A stretch of DNA of 35,288 nt from Microtetraspora fusca. Its GTDB lineage: Bacteria; Actinomycetota; Actinomycetes; Streptosporangiales; Streptosporangiaceae. The position numbers and the translations under genes are program-made. The stretch spans positions 1-35,288 of the forward strand of contig NZ_BBYK01000075.1 in the NCBI RefSeq assembly GCF_001570365.1, read 5' to 3'. Under the pieces are notes generated by a model that made no database searches, was not told the origin of the DNA, and worked only from the letters and a program-made list of their open reading frames with translations. This document shows positions 15,168 through 23,801 of this stretch, in pieces; the first letter of the stretch is position 1; each line of letters begins with the position of its first letter.

Positions 15168-16637
15168 CTACCGGGACGTCTCGGGGGCCGCGAGGGGCAG
15201 CCGTACGACGGCGCGCAGGCCGGGGGCGGCGTCCTCCAGGTGAACCGTGCCCCCGTGGGCGCGCACGGTGTCGCGGACGATCGCCAGGCCGAGCCCGGCG
15301 CCGCCCTCGTCCCGGCTGCGTGCGCTGTCCAGCCGGGTGAACCGGTCGAAGACCCGTTCCCGGTCCTCCGCCGGGATCCCGGGGCCGTCGTCGGTCACGG
15401 TCAGGACCGCGACGTCCGCTCTCGTGGCGCCCTCTCCCGCGACGCCGGCCGTGCCCCTGCCGGGAGCCGTTCCGGACAGGGGAGCTCCGGTGCCGGGCGG
15501 CTCCGCGCGCAGCGCGACGACCACCGTGGACGTGGCGTGCCGCACCGCGTTGGCGACCAGGTTCGTCAGCACCCGGCCGAGGTCGAGGGCGTCGCCGTCC
15601 ACGGTGACGCCGGAGGCGATGTCACCGGTGACGCCGTGCCGTTCGACCGCCCGCTCGGCCAGCGCGGCGAGGTCGACCGGCTCCCGGCGGACGGTGCGCC
15701 CCTCGTCGAGGCGGGCCAGCGCCAGCAGGTCCTCGGCCAGCCGGGACAGCCGCATCGTGTCCTCGAGCACGCCCTCGGCGGTCTCCCGCCAGTCCTGCCC
15801 CTCCGGGTGACTGAGCGCGACCTCCAGTTGCAGCCGGATGCTGGCCAGCGGGCTGCGCAGCTCGTGCGACGCGTCGGAGATGAGCGCGCGCTGCCGGGCG
15901 TCGGCCGCCTCCAGCCGGGCCAGCATGTCGTTCAGCGTGGTGGCGAGGGAGTGCACCTCGTCCCGCGACTCGGGCACCGGCAGCCGCCTGGTCCGCGCCG
16001 TCCCGCTGATCTCGGCCGCGCCTCTGCGCAGAAGCGCGATCGGCCGCAGCGTCCTGCCGATGACCAGCCACGACGCCGCCGCGAGCAGGACCAGCAGCAG
16101 CGGCGTCCCGACGATCAGCACGTGACCGGTGGTCGTCAGGCTGCCCTGGACCTCCTTGAACGACCGCGCTGCGATGACGGTGCGCCCGGCGTCGGCGCTG
16201 AGCACCCGCGCCCGCAGCGGGCCGGGGATCCCGTACGGCCTGCCGTCCAGGAACACGGGACGGCCCGAGCGCACGGCCCCCTCCCGCCGATCCGCCCCGA
16301 GCAGCGGGACCAGGCGGTCGGTGCCCGGGGTGGCGTTGACGATCCGCCCGGAGGCGTCGAGCACCTGGACGATCGTGTTGTCCGTCGTGACGATCCGGTC
16401 GCCGAGCCGTCCGGCGTCGGCCAGCGCGACCACCTCGCGGGCGCGCTGGTACACCTCGTCGTCGATCGTGCCGGCCAGTGCCCTGCCGAGGACGCCGACG
16501 AACACGTACGCGGAGACCGCCAGGGCGAGGGCCAGGACCGCCGATGCGGTCGCGGTCAGCCGGAACCGCAGGCTCCTGCGCCGCCACCATCCGGCCGGGC
16601 CGCTTCCGGGCGTGTGACGGGGAGGCTCAGCCTCCAT
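15168..16637 (-). CDS. Two-component sensor histidine kinase
   Basis: The protein has 489 residues. A first membrane segment (about 28-50), an external sensor region (about 52-170), a second membrane segment (about 172-194) and a HAMP domain (about 195-248) lead to the HisKA motif SDASHELRSPL with phospho-acceptor His 258. The ATPase domain shows LVANAVRHA (N box), DDGPGIP (G1) and GGAGLGLAI (G2). The ATG overlaps the end of the response regulator gene by 11 bases, so the two are translationally coupled. The signal is unknown; the context of the divergent LolA-like protein and ABC exporter suggests envelope or antibiotic stress. Confidence 0.95.
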   Translation of the reverse strand: MEAEPPRHTPGSGPAGWWRRRSLRFRLTATASAVLALALAVSAYVFVGVLGRALAGTIDDEVYQRAREVVALADAGRLGDRIVTTDNTIVQVLDASGRIVNATPGTDRLVPLLGADRREGAVRSGRPVFLDGRPYGIPGPLRARVLSADAGRTVIAARSFKEVQGSLTTTGHVLIVGTPLLLVLLAAASWLVIGRTLRPIALLRRGAAEISGTARTRRLPVPESRDEVHSLATTLNDMLARLEAADARQRALISDASHELRSPLASIRLQLEVALSHPEGQDWRETAEGVLEDTMRLSRLAEDLLALARLDEGRTVRREPVDLAALAERAVERHGVTGDIASGVTVDGDALDLGRVLTNLVANAVRHATSTVVVALRAEPPGTGAPLSGTAPGRGTAGVAGEGATRADVAVLTVTDDGPGIPAEDRERVFDRFTRLDSARSRDEGGAGLGLAIVRDTVRAHGGTVHLEDAAPGLRAVVRLPLAAPETSR

Positions 16638-17301
16638 CGCTGACCAGCCGGTATCCGGCGCCGCGCACAGTCTGGAGCGCGTTCCGTCCGAACGGCGTGT
16701 CGATCTTGCGGCGGAGGTAGCCGACGTACACCTCGACCACGTTGGGGTCGGTGTCGTAGGTGTCCCACACGTGTTCGAGGATCTCGGACTTCGAGACCAC
16801 CTCGTCGTGCCGTCGCATCAGGAACTCCAGCAGCGAGAACTCGCGGGGCGTCAGCTCGACGGGCGTCTCCCCGCGCGCGACCAGGCGGCGGGCGGGGTCG
16901 AGGGACAGGTCTCCGGCCCGCAGCACGGCGGGCCGCCGGGTGCCGCCGCGCCGCAGCAGCGCGCGCAGCCGGGCCACCAGCACCACGTACGAGAACGGCT
17001 TCGCGAGGTAGTCGTCGGCGCCGAGGTCGAGCCCGTCGGCCATGTCGTACTCGCCGTCCTTGGCCGACAGCATCAGGATCGGCACCCAGTTCTCCTCGGC
17101 GCGCAGCCGCTTGCACACGTTGTAGCCGGACAGCTTGGGCAGCATGATGTCGAGCACCACGACGTCGTACTCGCCCGTGCGGGCGCAGTGCAGGCCGTCC
17201 TCGCCGTCGTGGGCGAGATCGACCGCGAACCCCTCCGCCTGCAGGCCCCTCTTCAGGGCCGCCGCCATCCTTCGTTCGTCTTCGACCACGAGCACCCGCA
17301 T
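16627..17301 (-). CDS. OmpR/PhoB-family response regulator
   Basis: The protein has 224 residues. The receiver domain has the acidic pair (EDE at 7-9), phospho-acceptor Asp 51 in VVLDIMLPKLSGY and Lys 101 in YLAKPF. The C-terminal winged helix (about 125-222) has LTPREFSLLEFLMRR and VVEVYVGYLRRKID...RTVRGAGYRL. ATG 17301 is taken because the receiver domain begins there; the open frame continues to 17490 but without domain sequence. The gene lies ahead of its kinase and divergent from the LolA-like/ABC operon. Five phased CTGAG-type sites lie 24 bases upstream of its start, which points to autoregulation and control of the divergent operon. Confidence 0.95.
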   Translation of the reverse strand: MRVLVVEDERRMAAALKRGLQAEGFAVDLAHDGEDGLHCARTGEYDVVVLDIMLPKLSGYNVCKRLRAEENWVPILMLSAKDGEYDMADGLDLGADDYLAKPFSYVVLVARLRALLRRGGTRRPAVLRAGDLSLDPARRLVARGETPVELTPREFSLLEFLMRRHDEVVSKSEILEHVWDTYDTDPNVVEVYVGYLRRKIDTPFGRNALQTVRGAGYRLVSDGG

Positions 17302-17324
17302 TGCCCCATCTTGGCGGGTTTCTC

Positions 17325-17372
17325 CTGAGATCCGGCTGAGAGCCCTCTCAGGTCGTCTCAGCGTCGGCTCAG
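17325..17372. promoter_or_regulatory. Array of five CTGAG/CTCAG sites, probable response-regulator operator
   Basis: CTGAGA occurs at 17325-17330 and 17336-17341, 11 bases apart. The inverse motif CTCAG occurs at 17347-17351, 17357-17361 and 17368-17372, 10 and 11 bases apart. OmpR/PhoB-type regulators typically bind direct repeats with an 11-base period. The array lies between the divergent regulator gene and the LolA-like gene. Sites are seen; the factor is inferred. Confidence 0.6.
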
Positions 17373-17474
17373 GTTCGGGCGCGCAGGCTACGGAACGTCG
17401 GATCGACCGGATCCGATGGCTTTCGTTCCCTTTCGCGCGGGAAACCGGGTGATTCAGCACAGTGGAGGCATGAC

Positions 17475-18632
17475 ATGCGCATTGGAACACGCGCCGTGAG
17501 GTGGGGCGTGCCCGTCGCCGCCGTGGCGGTGGTCGCCGGCATCGCCGCGGCCGGGCCGGTGATCGCGGCGGCCCAGGGGGAGCCGTCCCTTCCCCGCCGC
17601 ACCGCCGCCGAGCTGCTCGCCGACGCCGCCGAGAGGTGGCAGTCGGGACGGCTGCCGCAGATGTCGGGCACCATCGTCGAGACCGCGTCCCTCGGCCTGC
17701 CCGCCCTGCCGGCCGCCGGCGGCGCGACCTCGCCGCTGGGCCTGCTGTCCGGCTCCCACCAGGCCAAGGTCTGGTACGGCGGGCCCGACCGGCTCCGCCT
17801 CATGGTGCCCGACGAGATGAGCGAGAGCGACCTCGTCGTGAACGGCGACCAGGTGTGGTGGTGGGACAGCGCCGCCAACACGGCCACCCGGATCAAGGGC
17901 GCGCCGGACGGCGCCGGGCGGCCGGACGCCGTGCCGTACGCGGGGACGGTCACCCCGCGGCAGGCGGCCGAGGAGGCGCTGCGGGCGGCGGGCGCGGACA
18001 CCGAGATCGCCGTCGGCGAGGACGCGAGTGTCGCCGGCCGCGCGGCGTACCAGGTCGTGCTCACGCCCAAGAACGCTGGATCGCTGGTCAAGGAGGTGCG
18101 GCTGGCGATCGACGGCGAGACCCTCGTCCCGCTGCGCGTCCAGCTCTACGCGAAGGGGACGGCGGAGCCGGCGTTCGAGGTCGGCTTCGACTCGGTGACG
18201 TTCACCCCGCCCGCGCCGGAGAACTTCGCCTTCACACCCCCGCCCGGGGCGAAGGTCGAGGAGTCGACGGCGCCGCCGATCGCCCGCGTACCGCACGGCA
18301 AGGACGGTGAGGTCGGCCTGGACGGGCACGACGGCGCCGCGCCGCGCGTCGTCGGGGACGGCTGGGACCGGGTGGTCGTCGTGTCCGTCCCGAAGCGCTT
18401 CGAGGGTGACGTGGCCGGGGCGGCGGACCGGGCGAAGGGAGGACGGGACGGGGACGGCGTCGCCTCCCTCGCGAACGGCATGCTGAACGCGGCCACCCCG
18501 GTCAGCGGGGAGTGGGGGAGCGGGCGACTGATCCGGACGAAGCTCGTCACGGCGCTGCTCACCGACGACGGCCGGCTGCTCGCGGGCGCCGTCACCCCCG
18601 AGGTCCTGTACGCCGCGGCGGCGGCGAAGTGA
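17475..18632 (+). CDS. Exported LolA-like protein
   Basis: The protein has 385 residues. A GGAGG six bases before ATG 17475 fixes the start. A long signal peptide or membrane anchor (about 10-34) is followed by a domain with features of the LolA/RseB superfamily: an N-terminal helix ELLADAAERWQ, SGTIVETA, KVWYGGPDRLRLMVPDE, NGDQVWWWDSAANTATRI, YQVVLTPKNAGSLVKEVRLAID and PLRVQLYAKG. In Actinobacteria such proteins often sit beside two-component or sigma-factor systems and act as envelope sensors or lipid-binding proteins. It is the first gene of an apparent operon with the ABC exporter 22 bases downstream. The fold call is moderate and the role is inferred. Confidence 0.8.
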   Translation: MRIGTRAVRWGVPVAAVAVVAGIAAAGPVIAAAQGEPSLPRRTAAELLADAAERWQSGRLPQMSGTIVETASLGLPALPAAGGATSPLGLLSGSHQAKVWYGGPDRLRLMVPDEMSESDLVVNGDQVWWWDSAANTATRIKGAPDGAGRPDAVPYAGTVTPRQAAEEALRAAGADTEIAVGEDASVAGRAAYQVVLTPKNAGSLVKEVRLAIDGETLVPLRVQLYAKGTAEPAFEVGFDSVTFTPPAPENFAFTPPPGAKVEESTAPPIARVPHGKDGEVGLDGHDGAAPRVVGDGWDRVVVVSVPKRFEGDVAGAADRAKGGRDGDGVASLANGMLNAATPVSGEWGSGRLIRTKLVTALLTDDGRLLAGAVTPEVLYAAAAAK

Positions 18633-18654
18633 GCCGGGTGCGGCGGGCGGCCCC

Positions 18655-19701
18655 ATGAGCGGGGCGACGAAGGCGGGGCCGTCCGGCGCGGCGGCCCCGC
18701 CCCACCCCGCCGACCACGAGACCGCGTACGGGCCCGGCGTCGGCGCGGAGCGGGCCACCGCGGGCGACGCCGGGCACGCGATCGTCACGGCCGGGCTGAC
18801 CAAGCGGTTCCGCGGCGGCCACGTGGCCGTGGACGACCTGCACCTGGCCGTGCCGCGCGGATCGGTCTTCGGCTTCCTCGGGCCGAACGGCTCGGGGAAG
18901 ACGACCACCATCCGGATGCTGCTCGGGCTGGTCACGCCGACGTCCGGCCGCTGTTCCGTGCTCGGCGAGCCCATGCCGGACGGCGTCTCCAGGGCGCTGC
19001 CGAGGGTCGGCGCCCTCGTCGAGGGCCCGGCCTTCTATCCGTACATGTCGGGCGAGGCCAACCTGCGCCGCCTCGACGCGGCCGACCCCCTGTCCGACCC
19101 GCGGACGGCGGCCCGCCGCATCGGCGAGGCGCTCGACCGGGTGGGGCTCGGGAACGCGGCGGGCAAGCGCTACCGTGCCTACTCCCTGGGGATGCGCCAC
19201 CGGCTGGCGATCGCGGCCACCCTGCTCGGCCCCAGGGAGCTGCTCGTCCTCGACGAGCCGACCAACGGCCTGGACCCCCAGGGCACGAGGGAGGTACGCG
19301 CGCTGATCAAGGAGGTGGCCGCGGACGGCACGACGGTGTTCGTCTCCTCCCACCTGCTGTCGGAGGTGGAGCAGATGTGCACCCACGTCGGTGTCATGCG
19401 CGCCGGGCGGCTGGTCGCCCAGGGGCCGATCGCCGAGCTGCGTGCGGGCGTGGCCGCCTCGGTCCGGGTGGAGACCCCGGAAGCGGGCGCGGCGGCGGCC
19501 GTGCTCGTCGGGCTGGGCCTGACGGCCGTGAGCTACGCGGATGGTGTGGCCACCGCCGAACTGGGCGACACGCCGCCCGAGCGGATCTGCGCCGCGCTCG
19601 TCGGGGACGGCGTCGCCGTCCGCGGCTTCGCCGTGGTGCGGCCCAGCCTGGAAGACGTGTACGTCCGCCTCACGGGGGAGGGTTTCGATGTCGAGTCATG
19701 A
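18655..19701 (+). CDS. ABC exporter ATP-binding protein (BcrA/DrrA-like)
   Basis: The protein has 348 residues. Walker A GPNGSGKTT is at about 76-84, a signature of the YSLGMRHRLAIA type (not LSGGQ) lies before Walker B LLVLDEPTNGLDP, and the switch His is in FVSSHLLSEVEQM. These features are those of drug or antimicrobial-peptide exporter ATPases of the BcrA/CcmA type. About 40 residues ahead of the ATPase fold (Gly/Ala/Pro-rich) are unusual; a start further in is possible, but no clearly better site is seen. The gene overlaps the permease gene by 14 bases. Confidence 0.93.
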   Translation: MSGATKAGPSGAAAPPHPADHETAYGPGVGAERATAGDAGHAIVTAGLTKRFRGGHVAVDDLHLAVPRGSVFGFLGPNGSGKTTTIRMLLGLVTPTSGRCSVLGEPMPDGVSRALPRVGALVEGPAFYPYMSGEANLRRLDAADPLSDPRTAARRIGEALDRVGLGNAAGKRYRAYSLGMRHRLAIAATLLGPRELLVLDEPTNGLDPQGTREVRALIKEVAADGTTVFVSSHLLSEVEQMCTHVGVMRAGRLVAQGPIAELRAGVAASVRVETPEAGAAAAVLVGLGLTAVSYADGVATAELGDTPPERICAALVGDGVAVRGFAVVRPSLEDVYVRLTGEGFDVES

Positions 19702-20554
19702 GACGTTCGCCCACGCCGCGCCGCTCCGGGCGGCCGGGCCGGCCCGCGCGGCGGCGCGGCTGCTCGCGTCCGAGACGGCGCTGACCTTCCGCAGGCCGCG
19801 GCACCTCGCCATGCTGGCGGTGCTCGCCGTCGTGCCGGTGCTGATCGGCGTGGCGGTGCGGATCGCGGGCGCGGACGGCGACGCCGGACCGATCATCGCG
19901 CGGGTCGCGGGCAACGGGCTCGTCCTCGCCTTCGCCTCGTTGTCCGCCATGCTGCCGCTGATCCTGCCGCTGGCCGTCTCGGTGGTGGCGGGGGACGCGG
20001 TGGCGGGCGAGGCGAGCCAGGGCACGCTCAGGTACCTGCTCACCGCCCCGGCGGGCCGTGGCCGGCTGCTCGCGCTCAAGTACGCGAACGTCCTGGTCTT
20101 CTGCCTGGCCGCGTGCGCGCTGGTCGCGGTGTCCGCGCTGGTCGCCGGGCTGGCGCTGTTCCCGACCGGCCCGGTCACGCTCCTGTCGGGCACGACCGTG
20201 CCGTACGTCGAGGGCCTGCTGCGCGCGGGCCTGGCGGTGCTGTACGCGGCGGCGGGGATGGCGGCGCTCGGCGCGCTGGCGCTGGCGTTCTCGACGCTGA
20301 CCGAGAACCCCGTCGGCGCGATCGCCGCGAGCGTGGTGCTGGTGGTCGTCTCGCAGGTGCTCGCGGTGATCCCGCAGTTGTCGGCGCTCCGGCCGTTCTT
20401 GCTGACCTCGTGGTGGAACGCGTTCGACGGCGTGCTGCGGGCGCCGATGGACACCGGGCGCATGGGCACGGGGCTGCTGGTCTTCGCGGGATACGCCGTG
20501 GTGTCCGGGGCGTTCGCCTGGGCCCGCTTCACCTCCCGCGATGTCACGTCCTGA
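19688..20554 (+). CDS. ABC-2 type exporter permease
   Basis: The protein has 288 residues and about six membrane segments, with SVVAGDAVAGEASQGTLRYLLTAPAGRGRLLALKY, the typical ABC-2 permease loop. ATG 19688 follows GGGGGAGGG and lies inside the end of the ATPase gene, so translation is coupled. Together with the ATPase it forms one exporter, probably for an envelope-active compound, under the divergent two-component system. Confidence 0.92.
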   Translation: MSSHETFAHAAPLRAAGPARAAARLLASETALTFRRPRHLAMLAVLAVVPVLIGVAVRIAGADGDAGPIIARVAGNGLVLAFASLSAMLPLILPLAVSVVAGDAVAGEASQGTLRYLLTAPAGRGRLLALKYANVLVFCLAACALVAVSALVAGLALFPTGPVTLLSGTTVPYVEGLLRAGLAVLYAAAGMAALGALALAFSTLTENPVGAIAASVVLVVVSQVLAVIPQLSALRPFLLTSWWNAFDGVLRAPMDTGRMGTGLLVFAGYAVVSGAFAWARFTSRDVTS

Positions 20555-20665
20555 TGGCTCTCGTTGAGAGGTGTGCCTTTAGATCGGATTTGTCGCTATC
20601 GTGGCGCCCAATCGCGGGGCGCCCGCACCCCCCTCATCAGGGCGCTCCCAGACGAGGTGGTAGTC

Positions 20666-21133
20666 ATGCGGCACTTCTTCGGGTTACTCGTCGGCGCGCT
20701 TCTCGCGGCGGTCCTCCTCTTCGGCGGCGGGTGGGCCGCGCAGGAACTGGTCCGTGGCGCAGTGGACAACGTGACCCCCTCGGGGGACACCCGGATGCTG
20801 GTCGCCCTGGGCATGGTCGCCGTCGTGGGTCTGCTGCTCGGGCTGGTGCTCGTGCGCCGGACCTCGCCGCTCGCCGCCTTCGTCCCGTCGATGGTGCTGC
20901 TGGCCTGGACGGTCGTCTACGCCCTGGACGTCGCGCGGGCGGCCGACCTGGCCCCGACCGCGAGCTCCCTCCACGCGGAGGTCGTCCAGGCGGGCAAAGG
21001 CATGATCACCCTTCTCTCCACCGGCGTGTACGGCGCGCTGGGCGTCACCCTGTTCCTGCCGGTGCTCATGCCGTCGCGGTGGGCGAGTCCTCCCCGGGAC
21101 GAGGAGGACGAGTTCGAAGAGCAGAGCTATTGA
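20666..21133 (+). CDS. Small four-helix membrane protein, unknown
   Basis: The protein has 155 residues. ATG 20666 follows GAGGTGG. Four hydrophobic segments are seen (about 5-25, 45-65, 73-92, 115-135) and an acidic C-terminus (DEEDEFEEQSY). It resembles unnamed actinobacterial membrane proteins; I do not recognise a family. Its last 68 bases overlap the convergent exporter ATPase gene. It is separated from the ABC permease by 111 bases and probably has its own promoter. Confidence 0.75.
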   Translation: MRHFFGLLVGALLAAVLLFGGGWAAQELVRGAVDNVTPSGDTRMLVALGMVAVVGLLLGLVLVRRTSPLAAFVPSMVLLAWTVVYALDVARAADLAPTASSLHAEVVQAGKGMITLLSTGVYGALGVTLFLPVLMPSRWASPPRDEEDEFEEQSY

Positions 21134-21863
21134 GATAGAGATGGGCGACGACGTCCTCGATCGACGTCTCGCCCGGCACCGTGGCGCGTAGCTCGTCCAC
21201 GGTGCCGTCGAAGGCCAGCCGCCCGTGGTCGATCAGGATCACCCTGCGGCACAGCCGTTCGACGTCGCCCACGTCGTGGGTGGTCAGCACGACGGTGGTC
21301 CCGCGCTCGGTGTTCAGGTCGCGCAGGAACGCGCGGACCTCGGCCTTGCTCACGACGTCGAGCCCGATCGTGGGCTCGTCGAGCACCAGCAGCGACGGGT
21401 CGTGCAGCAGCGCGGCGGCGATGTCGCCGCGCATGCGCTGTCCGAGGCTGAGCTGGCGGACCGGGGTCGCGAGGAAACCGCCCAGCCCGAGCCGTTCGGT
21501 CAGCTCGCCGAGCCGCTCCCGGAACTGTACGCGATCTACCTTGTAAAGGAGCCGGACCAGTTCGAAGCTGTCCCGCAGCGGGAGGTCCCACCACAGCGTC
21601 GTCCGCTGTCCGAACACCACGCCGATCTCGCGGGCGACCGCCGTACGGCGCCTGGTCGGGTCCAGGCCGGCCACGGTGACCCGGCCGGAGGTGGGCGCGA
21701 GGATGCCGGTGAGCATCTTGATGGTGGTGGACTTGCCCGCGCCGTTCGGGCCGAGGCAGCCGACGAACTCGCCTGCCGCCACGTGGAAGGACAGGTCGCG
21801 TACGGCGTGCACGGTGGTGCCGCGGATCCGGAACGACCGGCCGATGCGGTCTGCGTCGATCAT
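21066..21863 (-). CDS. ABC exporter ATP-binding protein (COG4586 type)
   Basis: The protein has 265 residues. It shows Walker A GPNGAGKST (38-46), FGQRTTLWWDLPLRDSFEL, the signature QLSLGQRMRGDIAAAL, Walker B LLVLDEPTIGLD and the switch His in LTTHDVGDVERL. The FGQ/LWWDLP motif and the partner permeases mark the COG4586/DUF990 exporter group, which includes a viologen exporter. ATG 21863 has GGGAG upstream; the gene is last of a three-gene operon, five bases after the second permease. Its end overlaps the convergent membrane-protein gene by 68 bases. The cargo is unknown. Confidence 0.92.
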   Translation of the reverse strand: MIDADRIGRSFRIRGTTVHAVRDLSFHVAAGEFVGCLGPNGAGKSTTIKMLTGILAPTSGRVTVAGLDPTRRRTAVAREIGVVFGQRTTLWWDLPLRDSFELVRLLYKVDRVQFRERLGELTERLGLGGFLATPVRQLSLGQRMRGDIAAALLHDPSLLVLDEPTIGLDVVSKAEVRAFLRDLNTERGTTVVLTTHDVGDVERLCRRVILIDHGRLAFDGTVDELRATVPGETSIEDVVAHLYLNSSALRTRPPRPGEDSPTATA

Positions 21864-21868
21864 GTGGT

Positions 21869-22660
21869 CTAGCTCCCTGTCGATCGGTAGCGGCGGACTC
21901 CGGCACGCCAGGCGAACACGGCGACGACCGCCAGCGTCGCCGCCGCGACCGGAGAGAGGAAACGCAGCGCGTACGGCAGGCCCATGGGGTCCGCGCGGCC
22001 CAGGACGTACAGGCCCGGCTGCCAGTTGACGAACGCCAGCGGCAGGACGTAGGTGACGCCCCGCACCAGGTCGGCGCCGTAGACGGTGAGCGGGTACTGG
22101 GTGAGCGTGGCCCCGCCGTACGTGAAGGCGTTGGCGACCTCGGGCGCGTCGGTGAGCAGGAACTGGAGCGCGCCGCTGAGAGCCCAGATCGAGGTGAAGA
22201 TCACGATGCCGCAGACGACCATGACGGGGATCATCCAGGCCCGCGACGCGGGCACGTCCAGCCGGGCGAGGGCGACCCCGAGGACGATCGCGGCCTGGAG
22301 CGCGCGGCCGGCGCGGTTCGGCGTGAACCTGTCGGCGGCGACCTGGACGAACGTGCCGACCGGCCGGATCAGCATGGCGTCGAGCGTGCCGGCCTTGATG
22401 TGCTGGCTGATCCGGTCGGTGTTGCTGAAGAGCAGGTCGGCGGCGGCGAACGCCAGGCCCGACGTGCCGTACAGGAACATGACCTCGGAGAGGTCGAAGC
22501 CGCCGAGCGTCGTCGTGTTGCTGAACACGACCCAGATGACGGCGACTTCCAGCGCGGCGGTGACCGTCCCGGCGACGGTCATCAGCGCGAACGAGGCGGG
22601 GTAGCGCGCGGCGGCCCTGGTCCACGTCCAGATGAGCAGGAGATAGACGCGCATCAGCAC
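21869..22660 (-). CDS. ABC-2 permease, DUF990-like (second permease)
   Basis: The protein has 263 residues and about six membrane segments. It contains SNTDRISQHIKAGTLDAMLIRPVGTF, the loop typical of this exporter group (PF06182/COG3694). The start is either GTG 22660, directly after the stop of the first permease, or ATG 22654. It works with the neighbouring permease and ATPase as a heteromeric exporter. Confidence 0.88.
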   Translation of the reverse strand: MLMRVYLLLIWTWTRAAARYPASFALMTVAGTVTAALEVAVIWVVFSNTTTLGGFDLSEVMFLYGTSGLAFAAADLLFSNTDRISQHIKAGTLDAMLIRPVGTFVQVAADRFTPNRAGRALQAAIVLGVALARLDVPASRAWMIPVMVVCGIVIFTSIWALSGALQFLLTDAPEVANAFTYGGATLTQYPLTVYGADLVRGVTYVLPLAFVNWQPGLYVLGRADPMGLPYALRFLSPVAAATLAVVAVFAWRAGVRRYRSTGS

Positions 22661-23488
22661 TCACCCGCCATCGATGACCACCTTTCGCCGCGCCGCCCGG
22701 GTGAGGAGGGCGCCCAGGGACAGCAGGACGGCGGCCCACACCGCCTGGAACGCGAGCGCGCCGGGGACGTCGGCCCTGCCGAGGTAGACGTCGGCGGGCA
22801 CCTGGACCATCGCGGCCCAGGGGAGGGCGCGGGCGACGGTCCCGAGCGGCTCGGGAAAGATCACCAGCGGCAGCATCATGCCGCTGAAGAACATGGTCAG
22901 GACCAGGGACATGACCGCGAGGCCCCGGTCGTCGCGGAGCCAGCAGGTCGCCAGGGCGACGATGTAGCGCCAGCCGAAGCTGATCACGATGCCCAGCGCG
23001 AAGCTCGCGGCGAACGCCGCCCACACCGCGGCGTCGCCGGGGAGGACGATCCCGAACAGCAGTGCCCCGGCGACGGTCGGCGGGAGGCTGCGCGCGAGGA
23101 AGAGGTAGCCGGCCCGGCCGAGGTCCTGCGCGAGGCTCCAGAGGAGGAGCGGGGCCGGGCGCACCAGGTCGAGGGCGATGTCGCCGGTCCGGATGCGCTG
23201 GGTGACCTCCAGCCCGCCGCCGAAGACCTGCATCGGCCCGATGTACGCCTGGGTCAGGAAGCAGAAGGTGACCGCGTCGGTGATGTCGTACCCGCCGAGG
23301 CCGGGGCGGGCCCGCCACAGGGCGATCAGCACGTACGCCCGCAGGACGCCGAAGACGGTGTTGGTGAACGCCCCCGCCGCGGCCGCTCCCCAATAAGTCG
23401 CGTGCTTGCGGAAGCCGTACCGGACAAGTTGGGCATAAAGGGATAAGAGGGGTGGTTGAGTGAGGAACCTCCGATGAAGTGTCGGCAC
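22661..23488 (-). CDS. ABC-2 permease (COG4587-like, first permease)
   Basis: The protein has 275 residues and about six membrane segments. The loop LEVTQRIRTGDIALDLVRPAPLLLW parallels that of its partner permease. GTG 23488 is the furthest start; the ribosome site is weak, so a start nearer YAQLVRYGF (about 18 residues in) is possible. It is the first gene of the three-gene exporter operon. Confidence 0.87.
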   Translation of the reverse strand: MPTLHRRFLTQPPLLSLYAQLVRYGFRKHATYWGAAAAGAFTNTVFGVLRAYVLIALWRARPGLGGYDITDAVTFCFLTQAYIGPMQVFGGGLEVTQRIRTGDIALDLVRPAPLLLWSLAQDLGRAGYLFLARSLPPTVAGALLFGIVLPGDAAVWAAFAASFALGIVISFGWRYIVALATCWLRDDRGLAVMSLVLTMFFSGMMLPLVIFPEPLGTVARALPWAAMVQVPADVYLGRADVPGALAFQAVWAAVLLSLGALLTRAARRKVVIDGG

Positions 23489-23801
23489 GAAAGACGGAAC
23501 CTAGCCGTCCGCGCCGGGCGGTCGCAATGGATTTATGGGCAGGTCGAAACGGCGGCCGTCCCTCGTGCCCCGGATGCCCCGGAAGCCCCTCCTGTCCCGT
23601 CCGATCTGGCGTCGATCGGGAATAGACGCGCAGGTCTGACCATGGATTTTCAGGGCAGAGGGGTTTCCGCATATAGCGACATATAGTGAAGTGTTTCCGG
23701 CCTATCCGGTATCCAGCGGCAAGAGCGACGGTCCATGGCGATGCTCTCGGGAGAGGGGCTTCAGGAGACGGAGCTCTCAGGAGACGGGAGTGGAGGTCAG
23801 C
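23489..23801. other. Divergent intergenic region, exporter operon / hydrolase
   Basis: No gene is seen. It contains CATATAG at 23670-23676 and 23680-23686, 10 bases apart. The second copy gives a good -10-like TATAGT, but no -35 is recognised at the right distance. A direct repeat TCAGGAGACGG at 23761-23771 and 23777-23787 duplicates a ribosome-site-like sequence ahead of the hydrolase gene. Confidence 0.4.
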
